This document shows positions 11,736 through 22,434 of a stretch of 64,000 nucleotides of DNA, piece after piece. The stretch covers positions 3,570,001-3,634,000 of the forward strand of contig JAZGTN010000058.1 of NCBI GenBank assembly GCA_037783415.1. Reading direction: 5' to 3'. The translations under genes were made by a program, and so were the position numbers. Below the pieces are notes generated by a model, which worked only from the letters and a program-made list of their open reading frames with translations, did not search any database and was not told the origin of the DNA. Positions within the stretch are counted from its first letter, which is position 1; every line of letters starts with the position of its first letter. The stretch is from Leptasterias polaris (lineage: Eukaryota > Echinodermata > Asteroidea > Forcipulatida > Asteriidae).

Positions 11736-12790
11736 GAGCAGCCCCTCGCTGCGTACACATTCATGCCGGACGCACAGGCCCACTCGGAGCCGTCACGTCC
11801 GACATACAGTCACACACCACCGACACATTTCACTTCAGAGCGGCCCCTCGCTGCGTACACATTCATGCCGGACGCACAGGCCCACTCGGAGCCGTCACGT
11901 CCGACATACAGTCACACACCACCGACACATTTCATTTCAGAGCGGCCCCTCACTGCATACACTTTCACGCCGGACCCACAGGCCCACTCGGAGCTGTCTC
12001 GTCCGACACGCATTTACGCATGGGACACGCATTCCGATTCACAGCAGCCCCACGCTGCGCACACACGTACGTTGGACACACGGATCCACTCGGAGCCGTC
12101 ACGTCCGACGCACAGGCCCACTCGGAGCCGTCTCGTCCGACACGCATTTATGCACAGGACACGCATCCCATTCACAGCAGCCTCACGCTGCGCACACATG
12201 TACGTCGGACACACGGATCCACTCGGAGCCGTCACGTCCGACATACAGTCACACACCACCGATACATTTCACATCAGAGCAGCCCCACGCTGCGCACACA
12301 TGTACGTCGGACACACGGATCCACTCGGAGCCGTCACGTCTGACATACATTCACGCACCACCAACACATTTCATTTCAGAGCAGCCCCACGCTGTGCACA
12401 CATTTACGTCGGACGCATGGATCCACTCGGAGCCGTCCCGTGCAGCACGCACTTACACACCACTGACTTATTTCACTTCAGAACAGCCCCACGCTGCGTG
12501 CGCATCTACGTTGGACGCACGGATCCACTCGGAGCCGTCCCGTCCGACACGCACTCACGCACCATCGGCTGATTTCACTCCAGAGCAGCCCCACGATGCG
12601 TATACATCTCCGTCGGGCGCACGGATCCAGTCGGAGCCGTCCCGTCCGACACGCATTCACGCATGAGACGCTCATTTCCCTTCACAGCAGGCCCACGCTG
12701 CATACACATCTCCGTCGGACGCACAGATCCACTCGGAGCCGTCCTGTCCAGCGTGCATTAACGCATCAGAGAGACCGACAGCTTCGGCAG
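11736..12790 (+). repeat. About 102-bp tandem repeats encoding a 34-residue Gag repeat
   Basis: About eleven units, with two more at 1893-2097 across the transposon insertion. Each carries CTCGGAGCCGT and a CACGCTGCG motif. Most units are 102 bp (34 codons), so all three plus-strand frames remain open for hundreds of bases. A shortened unit near 12088-12130 shifts the repeat register. In the final register the unit reads SEPSRPT...HTPPTHFTSEQPHAAHT. Confidence 0.9.
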
Positions 12791-13032
12791 GGACCCGCAG
12801 GCCATTGATGCTCCCGGATAAATTCGACGGAGTCTCCTCGTGGGCAGATTACCTTATTCGCTTCGAGAGCGTCGCCATGGTCAACCAATGGAGCGAAGCA
12901 GAGAAAGCAATGTTTCTAGCTTCGCATCTGCGAGGATTGGCACTGGAGGCCTTGGCTGACATGGTGCCCGAAGCAAGACAAAGTTACTCTTCCATTTTGG
13001 AGTATTTCGAGGAACGATTTGGGGACACGGCC
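11736..13032 (+). CDS. Gag repeat region and Gag domain, outer LTR element (interrupted)
   Basis: This continues the frame from 1667-2097 through the 34-residue repeats into a retrotransposon Gag domain at about 12805-13032 (LPDKFDGVSSW, FLASHLRGLALEAL, YFEERFGDTA). One in-frame TGA at 12664-12666, probably a mutated Arg codon, breaks it. The frame is then cut at 13032 by the RAG1-like element and resumes at 46775 with QILLHRAQL, as expected for this Gag fold. Gag packages the element RNA into particles in the cytoplasm. The call rests on the Gag pattern and on the CCHC knuckle downstream. Confidence 0.7.
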
Positions 13033-13886
13033 GTTGTTTTCATAGCGCGCACGTAAAGAAAGTACATAGCGTGCGTGCGTTGGGAATTGTTTTCTCCAAT
13101 AAGCATCCACAAACAGTGGAACAAACATGGCGGCGTAATTCGCGAAACCGCCGAGGGTTTAGTTTTTGTTTTATTGCTGTAATAATTGTTTTTGTCAGAA
13201 ATAAAAAAAAATCATGTTGCAATGTTAACGTGTTTGGTCATTTATTATCATATTAGGACATTTTGAGGTACAAACAAAACTAGTAAGAATGTAAGTTTTG
13301 GGGGATTTTTTAGATATTTTTCATTACACACGTATTACTTAATCGTCATTTCCTTGTGAATTTGGTATCAAAAGCTGATCAAAATATGTATTATTTATTC
13401 CTTACACGGAATATAATGTTGAGGGCAAACTTAATTATCGAGAGATGAGGGTTTTGCTGCAGCGGTTTTCCACCTCCAAGCACAACGTTGTACGTCTTTT
13501 CCACGTGCACGGTCGTCGGCCTGGACGCGTATATTTTTTCCCTAGGACAGTCATGATCATTGCCATTGATTGACTCAACACTATCTGGCTCATGCAGGTA
13601 CACGCACGCGTTGCCCACGTTCGCCTGGGGAAAAAACACACGCGAATCGGACAACATTGCTAACATTGCAAACATTGTACATTAATTTGTTTCTGGTAAT
13701 GGTGTGTCCGTACATACATTGTAGCGCGGGAATTGTAAAAGTTGTTTACATTGGCAACTCACACAAACGAATGGGGTTCACTCTGTGTGTACTGCAAGTG
13801 TTGTGGGGTGACAGCTCATCATGGCAGGGAAGCACAGAAGTTCGACACCAACTCAGGTTCTTTTCTGTATTTGTTGCTAACATGAA
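13033..13886. other. 5' region of RAG1-like copy 1; no gene seen
   Basis: About 850 bp upstream of the first coding exon. Open frames at 13391-13675 (minus) and 13570-13911 (plus) lack motifs. It contains an AACATGGCGGCG segment near 13125 typical of a promoter-proximal region. Likely promoter and 5' UTR of copy 1. Confidence 0.45.
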
Positions 13887-13975
13887 ATGGAATTTCACAT
13901 CAGCTCTTTGAATAAATTATGCCGTATATGTGGGAGGAGACTGGTCACACAGAGAGATACAAAAAGTTACACTAA

Positions 13976-14922
13976 GGGGCCGTTCACAATTATCAACTTT
14001 TTCACGAGCGTACAAACCGTACACTTTTTCAAGCCCCCCCCCCTCCCCCCTAAAAGTGTACGAAGAAAATGTTGATTTTTTTTCACACAAGTCTACATAG
14101 TTGAACATTAATTGCGATTTGATTTCAACACGCCCGTGAGTCGGGGGCTAGACCCGCGTTAGTCTTTGATTAAAGCCGTTGTTTTCATTAAGCGCGATGT
14201 CCCATTAAACTTACCCATGTCGTCATCCCGTTCCACCAAGAGAGGGCGCTGTACTAAAAACTGTATTAAAAAGCCAACACCCTGAGCCAAGACTAGGCGC
14301 ACACGGTCTTTCACGTCTGTGATGAACGCATCGCGCTTGTTTTAATTGTGGAACACATTGAAAATTGAGGACGAACAACACATTGTTACCAAGTAAGAAT
14401 TGTGGCCTATATATTTTTGTTAATGTTTTGTTTACGCTGCAGTACAAAGCCTGTTATTCTGACAGTAGCGCTGGCCCAAAATCCGGACACGGATTTCACT
14501 TGCTAAAGTTTTCCGCGTTTTTTCTGTGACCCGCTCACATGCCTGTGAACCCGCTCACATGCCTGTGAGCGCGCTAGGGAACGGAAGGGGAATTGCGCAA
14601 TAATTTGCACTCACGGTTTGACATGTTTGGTTCATGTACATGTACGTGTGTAGGACTACAATGCCGCGCATGCTGTACACAATACGTTCATGGGATGCAA
14701 TGCGGGGCCTGGCTCGGGGCCGGGCGCGACCGTCTCGGCCAGTGCTCGCTCGGCATCGGTTGCGGCGTGGATGGGATGTGAGCAATGTCTGCTGTGGCGA
14801 CGGGCGAGAAAACAGATCGACATTTAAAAAAAAAAAAAAAAACGTACGGCGGGCATTAACCCCCTCCCCCCCAGCGTACGGTTTGTACGCTCGTGAAAAT
14901 GTTGATAATTGTGAACGGCCCC
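13976..14922. mobile_element. PIF/Harbinger-like TIR element, 947 bp, TAA duplication
   Basis: Starts GGGGCCGTTCACAATTATCA and ends with its reverse complement. The terminal repeats run about 50 bp and also contain GAGCGTACAAACCGTAC. It is flanked by TAA at 13973-13975 and 14923-14925. Removing it with one TAA restores the RAG1-like exon in frame (SYTK then PVLC). No transposase is seen inside, so it is non-autonomous. The class call rests on the 3-bp TAA duplication. Confidence 0.88.
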
Positions 14923-15181
14923 TAAGCCAGTACTGTGTTCTAAGTATTGCAAAGAAATTTCTACTGCTTTCAATGTAAATACGTGGAGTGATGTTCCAGA
15001 TATACACCCTCAGTTTGTATGCTACAGATGTGCCAGAACATTAAGGTATGTTTCTTCAGGAAACCGTGAGCAGCAAGAAACAAGAATTGAAATAGTAACA
15101 TGGGAAAAGCACCCACGAGTTGGCCAATGCAGGGTGTGTACAACAATTAATCATAAGGGTAGGCTAGCAACAGCAAATATA

Positions 15182-18175
15182 CCCTTACAAAAATGTCCCA
15201 TGGGTTTCCCATGGGATTCCCATGGGATCCCATGGGATCCCATGGGAATCCCATGGGTTCTGATTTGTTCCCATTGAGTCATTGGTGTTCCCCATGGGAA
15301 TCCCATGGGAACACCATGGGAACACCATGGGTTCTGATTTGTTCCCATTGAGTCATTGGTGTTCCCCATGGGAATCCCATGGGAACACCATGGGTTCTGA
15401 TTTGTTCCCATTGAGTAATTGTTGTTCCCATGGGAACACCATGGGAACACCATGGGTTCTGATTTGTTCCCATTGAGTCATTGGTGTTCCCCATGGGAAT
15501 CCCATGGGAACACCATGGGTTCTGATTTGTTTCCATTGAGTAATTGTTGTTCCCATGGGAACACTATGGGAACACCATGGGAACACCATGGGAACACCAT
15601 GGGAACACCATGGGAACACCATTGGTTCTGATTTGTTCCCATTGAGTCATTGGTGTTCCCATGGGGATCATTGGTGTTCCCATGGGGATCCCATGGGATT
15701 CTGATCTGTTCCCATTGAACCCCATACCCCATGGTGTTTCACATGGGAATCACATTGGAACACCATGGGTTCTGATTTGTTCCATTGAGTCATTGGTGTT
15801 CCCATGGGATCCTGAGTTTTAGTTTTACTATTCAAAGTAACTTGTCATTAAGACTGAGGAGGTATACATACTAGTATGAGTAAAAGAAAAAATAATCTGA
15901 AAAATTGTTAGACACATGGATATGTAGGCCTACTTATGCCATAGTATGCAGTCACTGCATATTCAAAGCAGTAAAAGGACTGCACAAGTTTATTTAACAC
16001 AAATATAGCACAGCCCTGCCGCTTGGTGGCGCTATGCTACATGTATCTTTGATTAAGATCAGCCCCCTGACTTCGCGTATGTAAATTGCACACCTATGTG
16101 GTTAGAGCCCCTTCTCTTCCACAATGAGTCATCAGTTTGAAATGAAACTGAACATTACAATACAACCGACGTTTGCCGTCCGACTTGTTGATGTATTGTT
16201 AGTGTAAATTATAAAAGCTTCCCATTTTTAAGTAGGACTAGGAGGTTTTTGAGGGCAATTTCATTTTAAAAGCTGATAGTTGGAAACTGAAATGCTGATG
16301 TGAATGTGAATGCAGATGTGAATTTTACAGTGAAACTCAAGAACAAGAAAGAATCATCAGTGATCAGCATCAGACATCGTTGGTGATCGTTGGCACGTTG
16401 TTGTGCTTGCCTGTTGTGTGATCAGAACTAAAATAGCATGATTTGGTAAGTGTTTTGTTTAAAACGTGATTTTAAGTATAGTTTAAGTTTTCTTGTAACA
16501 ATGTAAATGTACAACTACAACAAGTACTTTTGGTATGTCAGGTTGGTGTATGTAATGTAGGGGGATGGTTGTATAGTGTCAGACTGTTTTTCAAAATGTT
16601 GACATCTGCGGCGGTCGTCCTTGCGATCCCCAGCAAAAAACACTTGTACAAACGGTACGATGGAAAACTTCAATTTACTAGATTTTTTTTAAACATCCAG
16701 CTACAAAAAATGTCCCAACCAAATGACAAAAAGACCCAACAAAATAGCTTTAAAAAACGCCGACTGGCTTCTCGATATGTCAAAGATGCAAAATCAGGCA
16801 TTGTTTGTAAATTGTTGTACTCACGAATTGATAGATTTTAAGTCAACGATCGGTTAAACCCCATCCATCGCAGTCCACGTCTAAGAACACTCTCGTAATT
16901 AAACGGGTGCACTGCATAGTGGCAGTGCATCAGTAGCTGGGTCTATAAACGTGTACCCAATTCAAATCGTACCCAGGTTACCTCGTACCCAAGTCAAATC
17001 GGTTGTAACTACCTAGTTGTCTAAAACCCCTTAACTGATTAGCGCAAAATTTATAATTTTTGACTGCCATAGTTAAAATTAAATATATTTAATAACTTCA
17101 TGGTCACATGGTTTGGGCATGGTACTGATTTAAGTTATGCTGCCATGTCTGTACCATCGCAGACTATAGTTTTGGCAAATGTTTTAATTTTTCTTACAAA
17201 TATATTTCCTATTTCTTCCTTTACAGTTCTTTGTGCTTCTCTCTCTGAGGAATGTGACTAAATCATCACCACCATCAACAGAAGCCCAGCAATGGAGCAT
17301 GGTGGCATTTCTCACAAGACCAGCATTGGGTTTGGGCTACTTGCCTAAGATAAACATTCCAAAAAGAGATTAATCCTGTGGTGTTGCAACTTCCACAACT
17401 TACTGTCCTCTTCAATCACCATTATAATAAAACTAGTTTTTCCTAAGTTTAAAACGTAAATAAAACTGCAGTACAATTGCCCTTATATTATAGTAAAATG
17501 AGATTGAAAACACATTATAGTAAAATGAGATTGAAAACACAGTTTTTTCACTTATTTGTTTCATAGTATTACTACAAAATTATTTTGCATAGTAAAACTA
17601 TGGCAAATCGGCCAAAACACTAAATTCCTGCATGGGACCCCATGGGATCCTCCATGGGATCCTTCATGGGATCTCCATGGGATCCTTCATGGGATCCCCA
17701 TGGGATCCTTCATGGGATCCCCATGGGATCCCCATGGGACCCCATGGGATCCTTCATGGGATCCCCATGGGATCCTTCATGGGATCCCCATGGGATCCCC
17801 ATGGGATCCCCATGGGATCCTTCATGGGATCCTTCATGGGTTCCCCATGGATCCTCTATGGGACCCCATGGGATCCCCATGGGATCCCCATGGGATCCTT
17901 CATGGGATCCTTCATGGATCCTCTATGGGACCCCATGGGTTCCCCATGGGATCCCCATGGGATCCCCATGGGATTCCCATGGATCCTCTATGGGACCCCA
18001 TGGGATCCTCCATGGGATCCTTCATGGGATCCCATGGGATATTTTTAAGATTTCCCATGGGATACCTCATGGGTATTCCCATGGGATATCACCATGGGTT
18101 CACCATGCCCAATTCACCATGAGAATCCCATGGGAAAATTTCCCATGGGATTCCCATGGGACATTTCTGTAAGGG
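15182..18175. mobile_element. TIR element with CCATGGG subterminal arrays, 2,994 bp
   Basis: The left end CCCTTACAAAAATGTCCCAT matches the reverse complement of the right end (CCCTTACAGAAATGTCCCAT). TATA flanks both sides (15178-15181 and 18176-18179). Arrays dominated by CCATGGGA(A/T)(C/T)CC fill about 15194-15830 and 17632-18165. The 1.8-kb interior has no gene I recognise. It is inserted in exon 1 of RAG1-like copy 1. Collapsing to one TATA leaves that exon out of register, so there is a footprint or an extra indel. The superfamily is unknown. Confidence 0.85.
15831..17631. other. Interior of the CCATGGG element; nothing coding seen
   Basis: AT-rich sequence with frames of at most about 100 residues (16530-16841), no conserved motif and no transposase signature. 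The element must be mobilised in trans if it moves at all. Confidence 0.55.
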
Positions 18176-19139
18176 TATACAGGGGTCCCCTTAATAAATC
18201 TCCTGTAACTGATGAATTGCCAGATGAGTTGTTTGCCTGTCTTACTCTAAGCACCAATAATGACGACAACTACAACGTCACACCACTTATTGACATTCTG
18301 GGTAAATCTAAGGAGGAAACTATCTTTATTTGCCCCATTTGCCAGTGTGTGTTGAGCTCCCCTTCGGTACAAACCCAATGTGACCACAACTTCTGCGCTA
18401 ACTGCCTATCTGGATGGTTCAAGTTTAACAATCGATCAAAAGTACCATGCCCTGTTTGTAAAACATCAATAAGCCACACAGAAGTATCTCAGACTCCAAG
18501 AATTCTAAGACTTCAATTAAGTGTCCTTCTGACTGTTTGCACACAATGTGGGAGTGTTGGAAAGTTGGGGAAAATGTCAAATCATACGTGTCCTCCAAAG
18601 CCTACTAAGCCTGCCATTTGCCATTGTCAAAAATGTTCAGCACTTGCATCCCAGTCTACAAGTCCAAAAATAAATGATGAAGATGTAGTCAAAGCTGCAG
18701 AGCTTTTAAAATCCAGGGCAATAAAGCACACCAAAGGTACACCGATCCCGAAGGAAATCGAAGCGACTAGTGATGCATGGACATGGCTGAAACTTCTAAT
18801 GACAGACAGGGTTGCAACGCTAAAAACACCAGGGCGTGTAAGTGTAACTGATTTGTGTAAAAAAACAAGTAAACAAAACAACAAATACCTTGAACTTGTA
18901 AGTTGTAGATAATTTATTTTTAAATCAATCAATATTGAATTGAATTTATTGTTTTTCTGTTCAACCCTGAACTTTAGTTTTAATAAACATAAATTAGTTT
19001 CCACTGGAAAAACGACAACATAAAGAATCAGGGCCCATTTTCATGGCTCTGCTTAGCGTAAGGCGTAAGCAAAGAATTGCTCTTACGGAAACAGGAAATT
19101 CTGCACTTATACGTCAAGCGTATTTCACGGGTTAGCGGG

Positions 19140-19505
19140 GAACGTACGATTTTAACTTACGATTTTAACTTATAAGATCTTATAAGATTCTTATAGGAAT
19201 CTTATAAGATTCTTATAAATGAGTAAGAATGAGTAAGAATAATTCAAAATACTTATAAGAATATGGAAGGAGTAAGAAAAAATATCGCAGCAGCAAGAAA
19301 TTGTGAACAAATGACCAAGCATTTCTTATAACACTTTTTCAGTGAACAATTCTTATAGGAATCTGATCAGAACCAACAGTTCTTATAAGAATCTGATCAG
19401 ACATTGTTTCTTGTATAAGAAGACTGTTTCTTGTATAAGAAATGATAAGTCTTAACTGACAGCATAAGAAATTTAAAGTCTTAGCAAGCACAGAATCTTA
19501 TAATA
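19140..19505. repeat. Left subterminal CTTATAAGA array of the EnSpm element
   Basis: Dispersed direct and inverted copies of CTTATAAGATTCTTATAAG and shorter variants. The same motif is dense at the opposite end (41286-41576). In EnSpm elements subterminal repeats are transposase-binding sites. That role here is inference. Confidence 0.75.
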
Positions 19506-19918
19506 ATAGCTTTGTATTAATGCTTACCATTGTGATGACTGTGACAAGGTCAACTACAATAAAACGGTGAGACCTGATGCTGTTTAACTGTGTCAAATAA
19601 TTCACACTATTTATTTGCATTCATGCCCTGGTTACAGTGTCAATGAACGTTGCAAGTATATGCAGTCAAGAAACATTACAGGAACCATCGCATACACTGT
19701 TAATTGTGTGTTAATGTTTCTTTTAAATTGGGGATAAACTACTATTTGTGTATTTTGTTTGCTTGCAATGTAGGTCGTAGAACTTTAAAAATATACAAAC
19801 CACTATTCATTTGTATACATGTAGGCCCAGTCTGGATGAAACAATCCTTCAATTAACATTGTTTGCCTTTTATATAACAACATTATATGGGAAGTACAAG
19901 ATACATTCTGTATATTCT

Positions 19919-20104
19919 CAGTCGACTCTCGTTATAAAGAGCACTTGTATAAAGAGGTTCTGCTTATAAAGAGCAAATTCTGAAGTCCCAAAATTCAATT
20001 TATCTTGGCATTTCTGTGTTTTGCTGTCCTTTTATAACAACATTCTTGTTATAAAGAGGTTATTTACACGGTCCCATCGACCTTGTTATAACAAGAGTTG
20101 ACTG
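19919..20104. mobile_element. pogo/Tigger-like MITE
   Basis: Begins CAGTCGACTCTCGTTATAA and ends TTATAACAAGAGTTGACTG, an imperfect inverted repeat of the pogo/Tigger terminal type. AAAGAG motifs repeat inside. A TA duplication is not clear on the left. It lies within the EnSpm element. Confidence 0.55.
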
Positions 20105-20177
20105 TACATGTATAAGACGTTCCCCGTCCTACCCTTAAATGGCTGATAAATGTTTCACCTTCACTTCTGTGTTTGTA

Positions 20178-20390
20178 GCGTGTCGTGGCCGAGCGGTTAA
20201 GAGCACCAAACTCAAGCTCTGGTGTTTCTGATCAGGTTGTTTGTGTTTGAAAAAGCCTCGGAGCGCCACGGCAGCTCGGGCTGTATACTCCCCAGGGAGC
20301 TGAGAAAGATTAAAAGAATGCCTGGCCCAATGACCAGGGCACTAATGTAAAGCGCATTGATACGTTATTGTTATTGTGAAATGCGCTATA
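20178..20390 (+). mobile_element. tRNA-Leu-derived SINE, 5' part
   Basis: GTCGTGGCCGAGCGGTTAAG carries a Leu/Ser-type A box. The following CACCAAACTCAAGCTCTGGTG looks like an anticodon arm with CAA. A conserved body follows, ending GAAATGCGCTATA. It resumes at 29226 with TATATAAGAAC and an (ATT)n tail, so the Gypsy-TatD element inserted into the SINE 3' end. The acceptor stem and B box are degraded, so it is a SINE head and not a tRNA gene. Confidence 0.8.
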
Positions 20391-20562
20391 TGTTGTATTT
20401 ACCTGAGTCTTCAAGGGAAACGGACAACAGGAAAATGGACTGCACGCAGTTGGTTACTTCTCAAGACTGACGAGCAAACCACTTGGCAGCCCGGAAGGCG
20501 CCCAGTGGCACGCTCCAGTGGTTTAATGAATATGCATGACTATATTATGCAAGTATACTACA
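20391..20562 (-). repeat. 3' LTR of Gypsy-TatD
   Basis: Same length and apparent sequence as the LTR at 29054-29225. On the minus strand it is preceded by the purine-rich CGGGGAGGAG (20563-20572), in the position of the plus-strand priming polypurine tract. Confidence 0.93.
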
Positions 20563-20741
20563 CTCCTCCCCGTAATATTTTTTACAAAGTTTAGTCAATA
20601 GTTTAGTCAATACAATAGTTTAGTCAAAAGACTGTTTGTTCAATAATAACAATATACAATTCATCACAACATTTATCTTCTGTTATGTTGTTATACACAG
20701 CCGTGCTCTTAGCGATTAAACAAACATCAGGAATTAACTTA

Positions 20742-22190
20742 TCATGGAAAATTTATGTTGTATACCGTCTTTGTGTTTCTGAGGCAGTGGGCGAGGACTT
20801 CTTGGATGGGAATGTTTCGAATGTGGGCTATTTCTAGAGCAACCAGTTTAGCTATGGTCGGATTGCCGAAGGATTCACCCTGCTTGCGAGGAAAATACGG
20901 GGCATCCGTCTCCAACAGGAGTCGGCTGAGGGGAATCTGTTTGGCGACACTCCTCACGCCAGCATTTTCCCCAGAGACAAGCAGGGTCAGTCCTATGAAC
21001 AAATTAGGGAAATGTGCCAACCATTTCTGAGCCCTTCCCCAATCTTGAGAAAAACAATGCAAGTGAATTTTCCAATTTCGGGGGAGGATTTCAACGGCAA
21101 TTTTCATACAGTCGTCCTCGGCATCCCGACAATGCACTACTAATGGTTTGTCCAACTCAACTGCAAGCTTCAGGAGACGTTTGTAAACCGTCTGCTGGAC
21201 TAACTTGTTTCGAATGTGTCTGCCCGAGTAGTCCAGCCCAATTTCTCCCAAGGCGCAAACTTTCGGGTGGTTCATCAGGTGTCTGATTGTTTGTTCGGAC
21301 TTGGGAGTGAAACTTGTCGCTTGTTTTGGGTGGTATCCCACTGCCGCGTGGACCAAGTCATCGGAAACAAGTTCCAACCATCTGTCGTGGTCGCTGAAAG
21401 TTGACTCGTCGCAGAAGACTGCGACACAGCCGCGGAGGTTTTGGCACTCGATGCCTTCGGTTTTCATAAACAGACTGAGTGTCCCTTTGCTGTGTGTAAC
21501 ATTCAATAACCGATCCACGTGGCAGTGAGCATCTACGAAGTCCTCAGTAGGTTGTGGGTTTGAGGTCTTGGGTAGCAGCATGAAGAGTCTCTGTAGAGTT
21601 CTCCAGTGTAGGAGTGACGATACGCGTGAAGGGGACACCAGATTTCTATCCGTTTCCTTGGGAAGTCCAATAAACGTATCATAATTACCCCATAACTCTA
21701 GTTCCTCTGGACTAAATATTGAATTTGCGTCGCCCAACGACCGCCGTTCGACAAAATTCAACAAGTCGTCCGAGGATCCTAAGCCAAGCTTAAGAGACAT
21801 GCAGTCAATGAATTCGTCAACAAGGATAACCAATTCTTGAAGGTGTTGGTCCATTGAGAATGGGCCATGGTTATTTACGTGGACGGCTATTTCCCATCGT
21901 CTGCACTTCCAACAGCAAGCTAGGGGAAACAAGAACCACCACCGGTCATCAGCAATGTGGTATCTGATGATGTGGCGCCTCATCTTATTTGAACGCTTCC
22001 CACATTCCGGTTCCGGACAAAGCTGGGTAGCCTTCCTTTTGCCGGAACGACCGGGAGGAGGGGGGCATGACGAAGAAGATGTATGTGGGCGTGTTTCGTT
22101 TACAGCCGGTACACCTGGGTTCGTCGATTCGTCCGGTAAATCTAGTCCCTCTTCACTGTAGTCCGGGATAAAGTTTGCCTCGTCATCCAT
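20742..22190 (-). CDS. TatD-family metal-dependent hydrolase ORF of the Gypsy element
   Basis: 482 residues, ATG at 22190, located between pol and the 3' LTR where env would lie. Residues 1-45 are acidic and Pro/Ser rich. Around residues 57-78 a Cys/His cluster (CPEPEC...RRHIIRYH) looks like a zinc finger, followed by CCWKC. From about residue 217 to the end is a full TatD fold pattern: DAHCHV metal site, GYHPKQ, GEIGLDY with the metal-bridging Glu, VVHCRD, LHCFSQDW and LLETDAPY. Known TatD proteins are divalent-metal 3'-5' DNA exonucleases/endonucleases; all the usual metal ligands appear present. Expression would need splicing or reinitiation from the genomic RNA, since 244 bp separate it from pol. 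Its function in the element is unknown; processing of cDNA or ends is possible. Confidence 0.88.
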   Translation of the reverse strand: MDDEANFIPDYSEEGLDLPDESTNPGVPAVNETRPHTSSSSCPPPPGRSGKRKATQLCPEPECGKRSNKMRRHIIRYHIADDRWWFLFPLACCWKCRRWEIAVHVNNHGPFSMDQHLQELVILVDEFIDCMSLKLGLGSSDDLLNFVERRSLGDANSIFSPEELELWGNYDTFIGLPKETDRNLVSPSRVSSLLHWRTLQRLFMLLPKTSNPQPTEDFVDAHCHVDRLLNVTHSKGTLSLFMKTEGIECQNLRGCVAVFCDESTFSDHDRWLELVSDDLVHAAVGYHPKQATSFTPKSEQTIRHLMNHPKVCALGEIGLDYSGRHIRNKLVQQTVYKRLLKLAVELDKPLVVHCRDAEDDCMKIAVEILPRNWKIHLHCFSQDWGRAQKWLAHFPNLFIGLTLLVSGENAGVRSVAKQIPLSRLLLETDAPYFPRKQGESFGNPTIAKLVALEIAHIRNIPIQEVLAHCLRNTKTVYNINFP

Positions 22191-22434
22191 GGTAGGCTTA
22201 AAAAGTAAAACTATAATTTATGTCAACAACACATCATCATAACGTACTCTTTTTTCTGAGGTTTCAAATGCAAAATGCAATTATTGTATTAACCTCATCT
22301 TGCATTTCAATCCCGTCGTTGTATGAGCAGGGAGCAATATTTACAGTTACTTCATTTAAACTTTAAACTTATGAAAATTAACAATAGTGACTTGTTTTAA
22401 TATCAATCTTATCGTTACATTAATATTTCAAGGA

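Noticed and set aside
11965..12675. Minus-strand open frames of 60-80 residues
   Set aside because: Antisense shadows of the 102-bp repeat. They change register with each unit and have no motif.
14172..14195. GCCGTTGTTTTCATTAAGCG inside the 947-bp TIR element resembles the left edge of RAG1-like copy 1 (GCCGTTGTTTTCATAGCG)
   Set aside because: Only about 18 bases match, and there is no matching structure at the other end, so it was not taken as a shared terminus.
15151..15732. Long overlapping open frames on both strands rich in Met, Gly, Trp, His and Pro
   Set aside because: They are translations of the CCATGGG array in every register. The same applies to 17556-18172. No domain and no codon bias.
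20178..20260. Possible tRNA-Leu gene
   Set aside because: A-box and anticodon-arm similarity only. The acceptor stem and B box do not close, and the sequence continues as a SINE with an (ATT)n tail.
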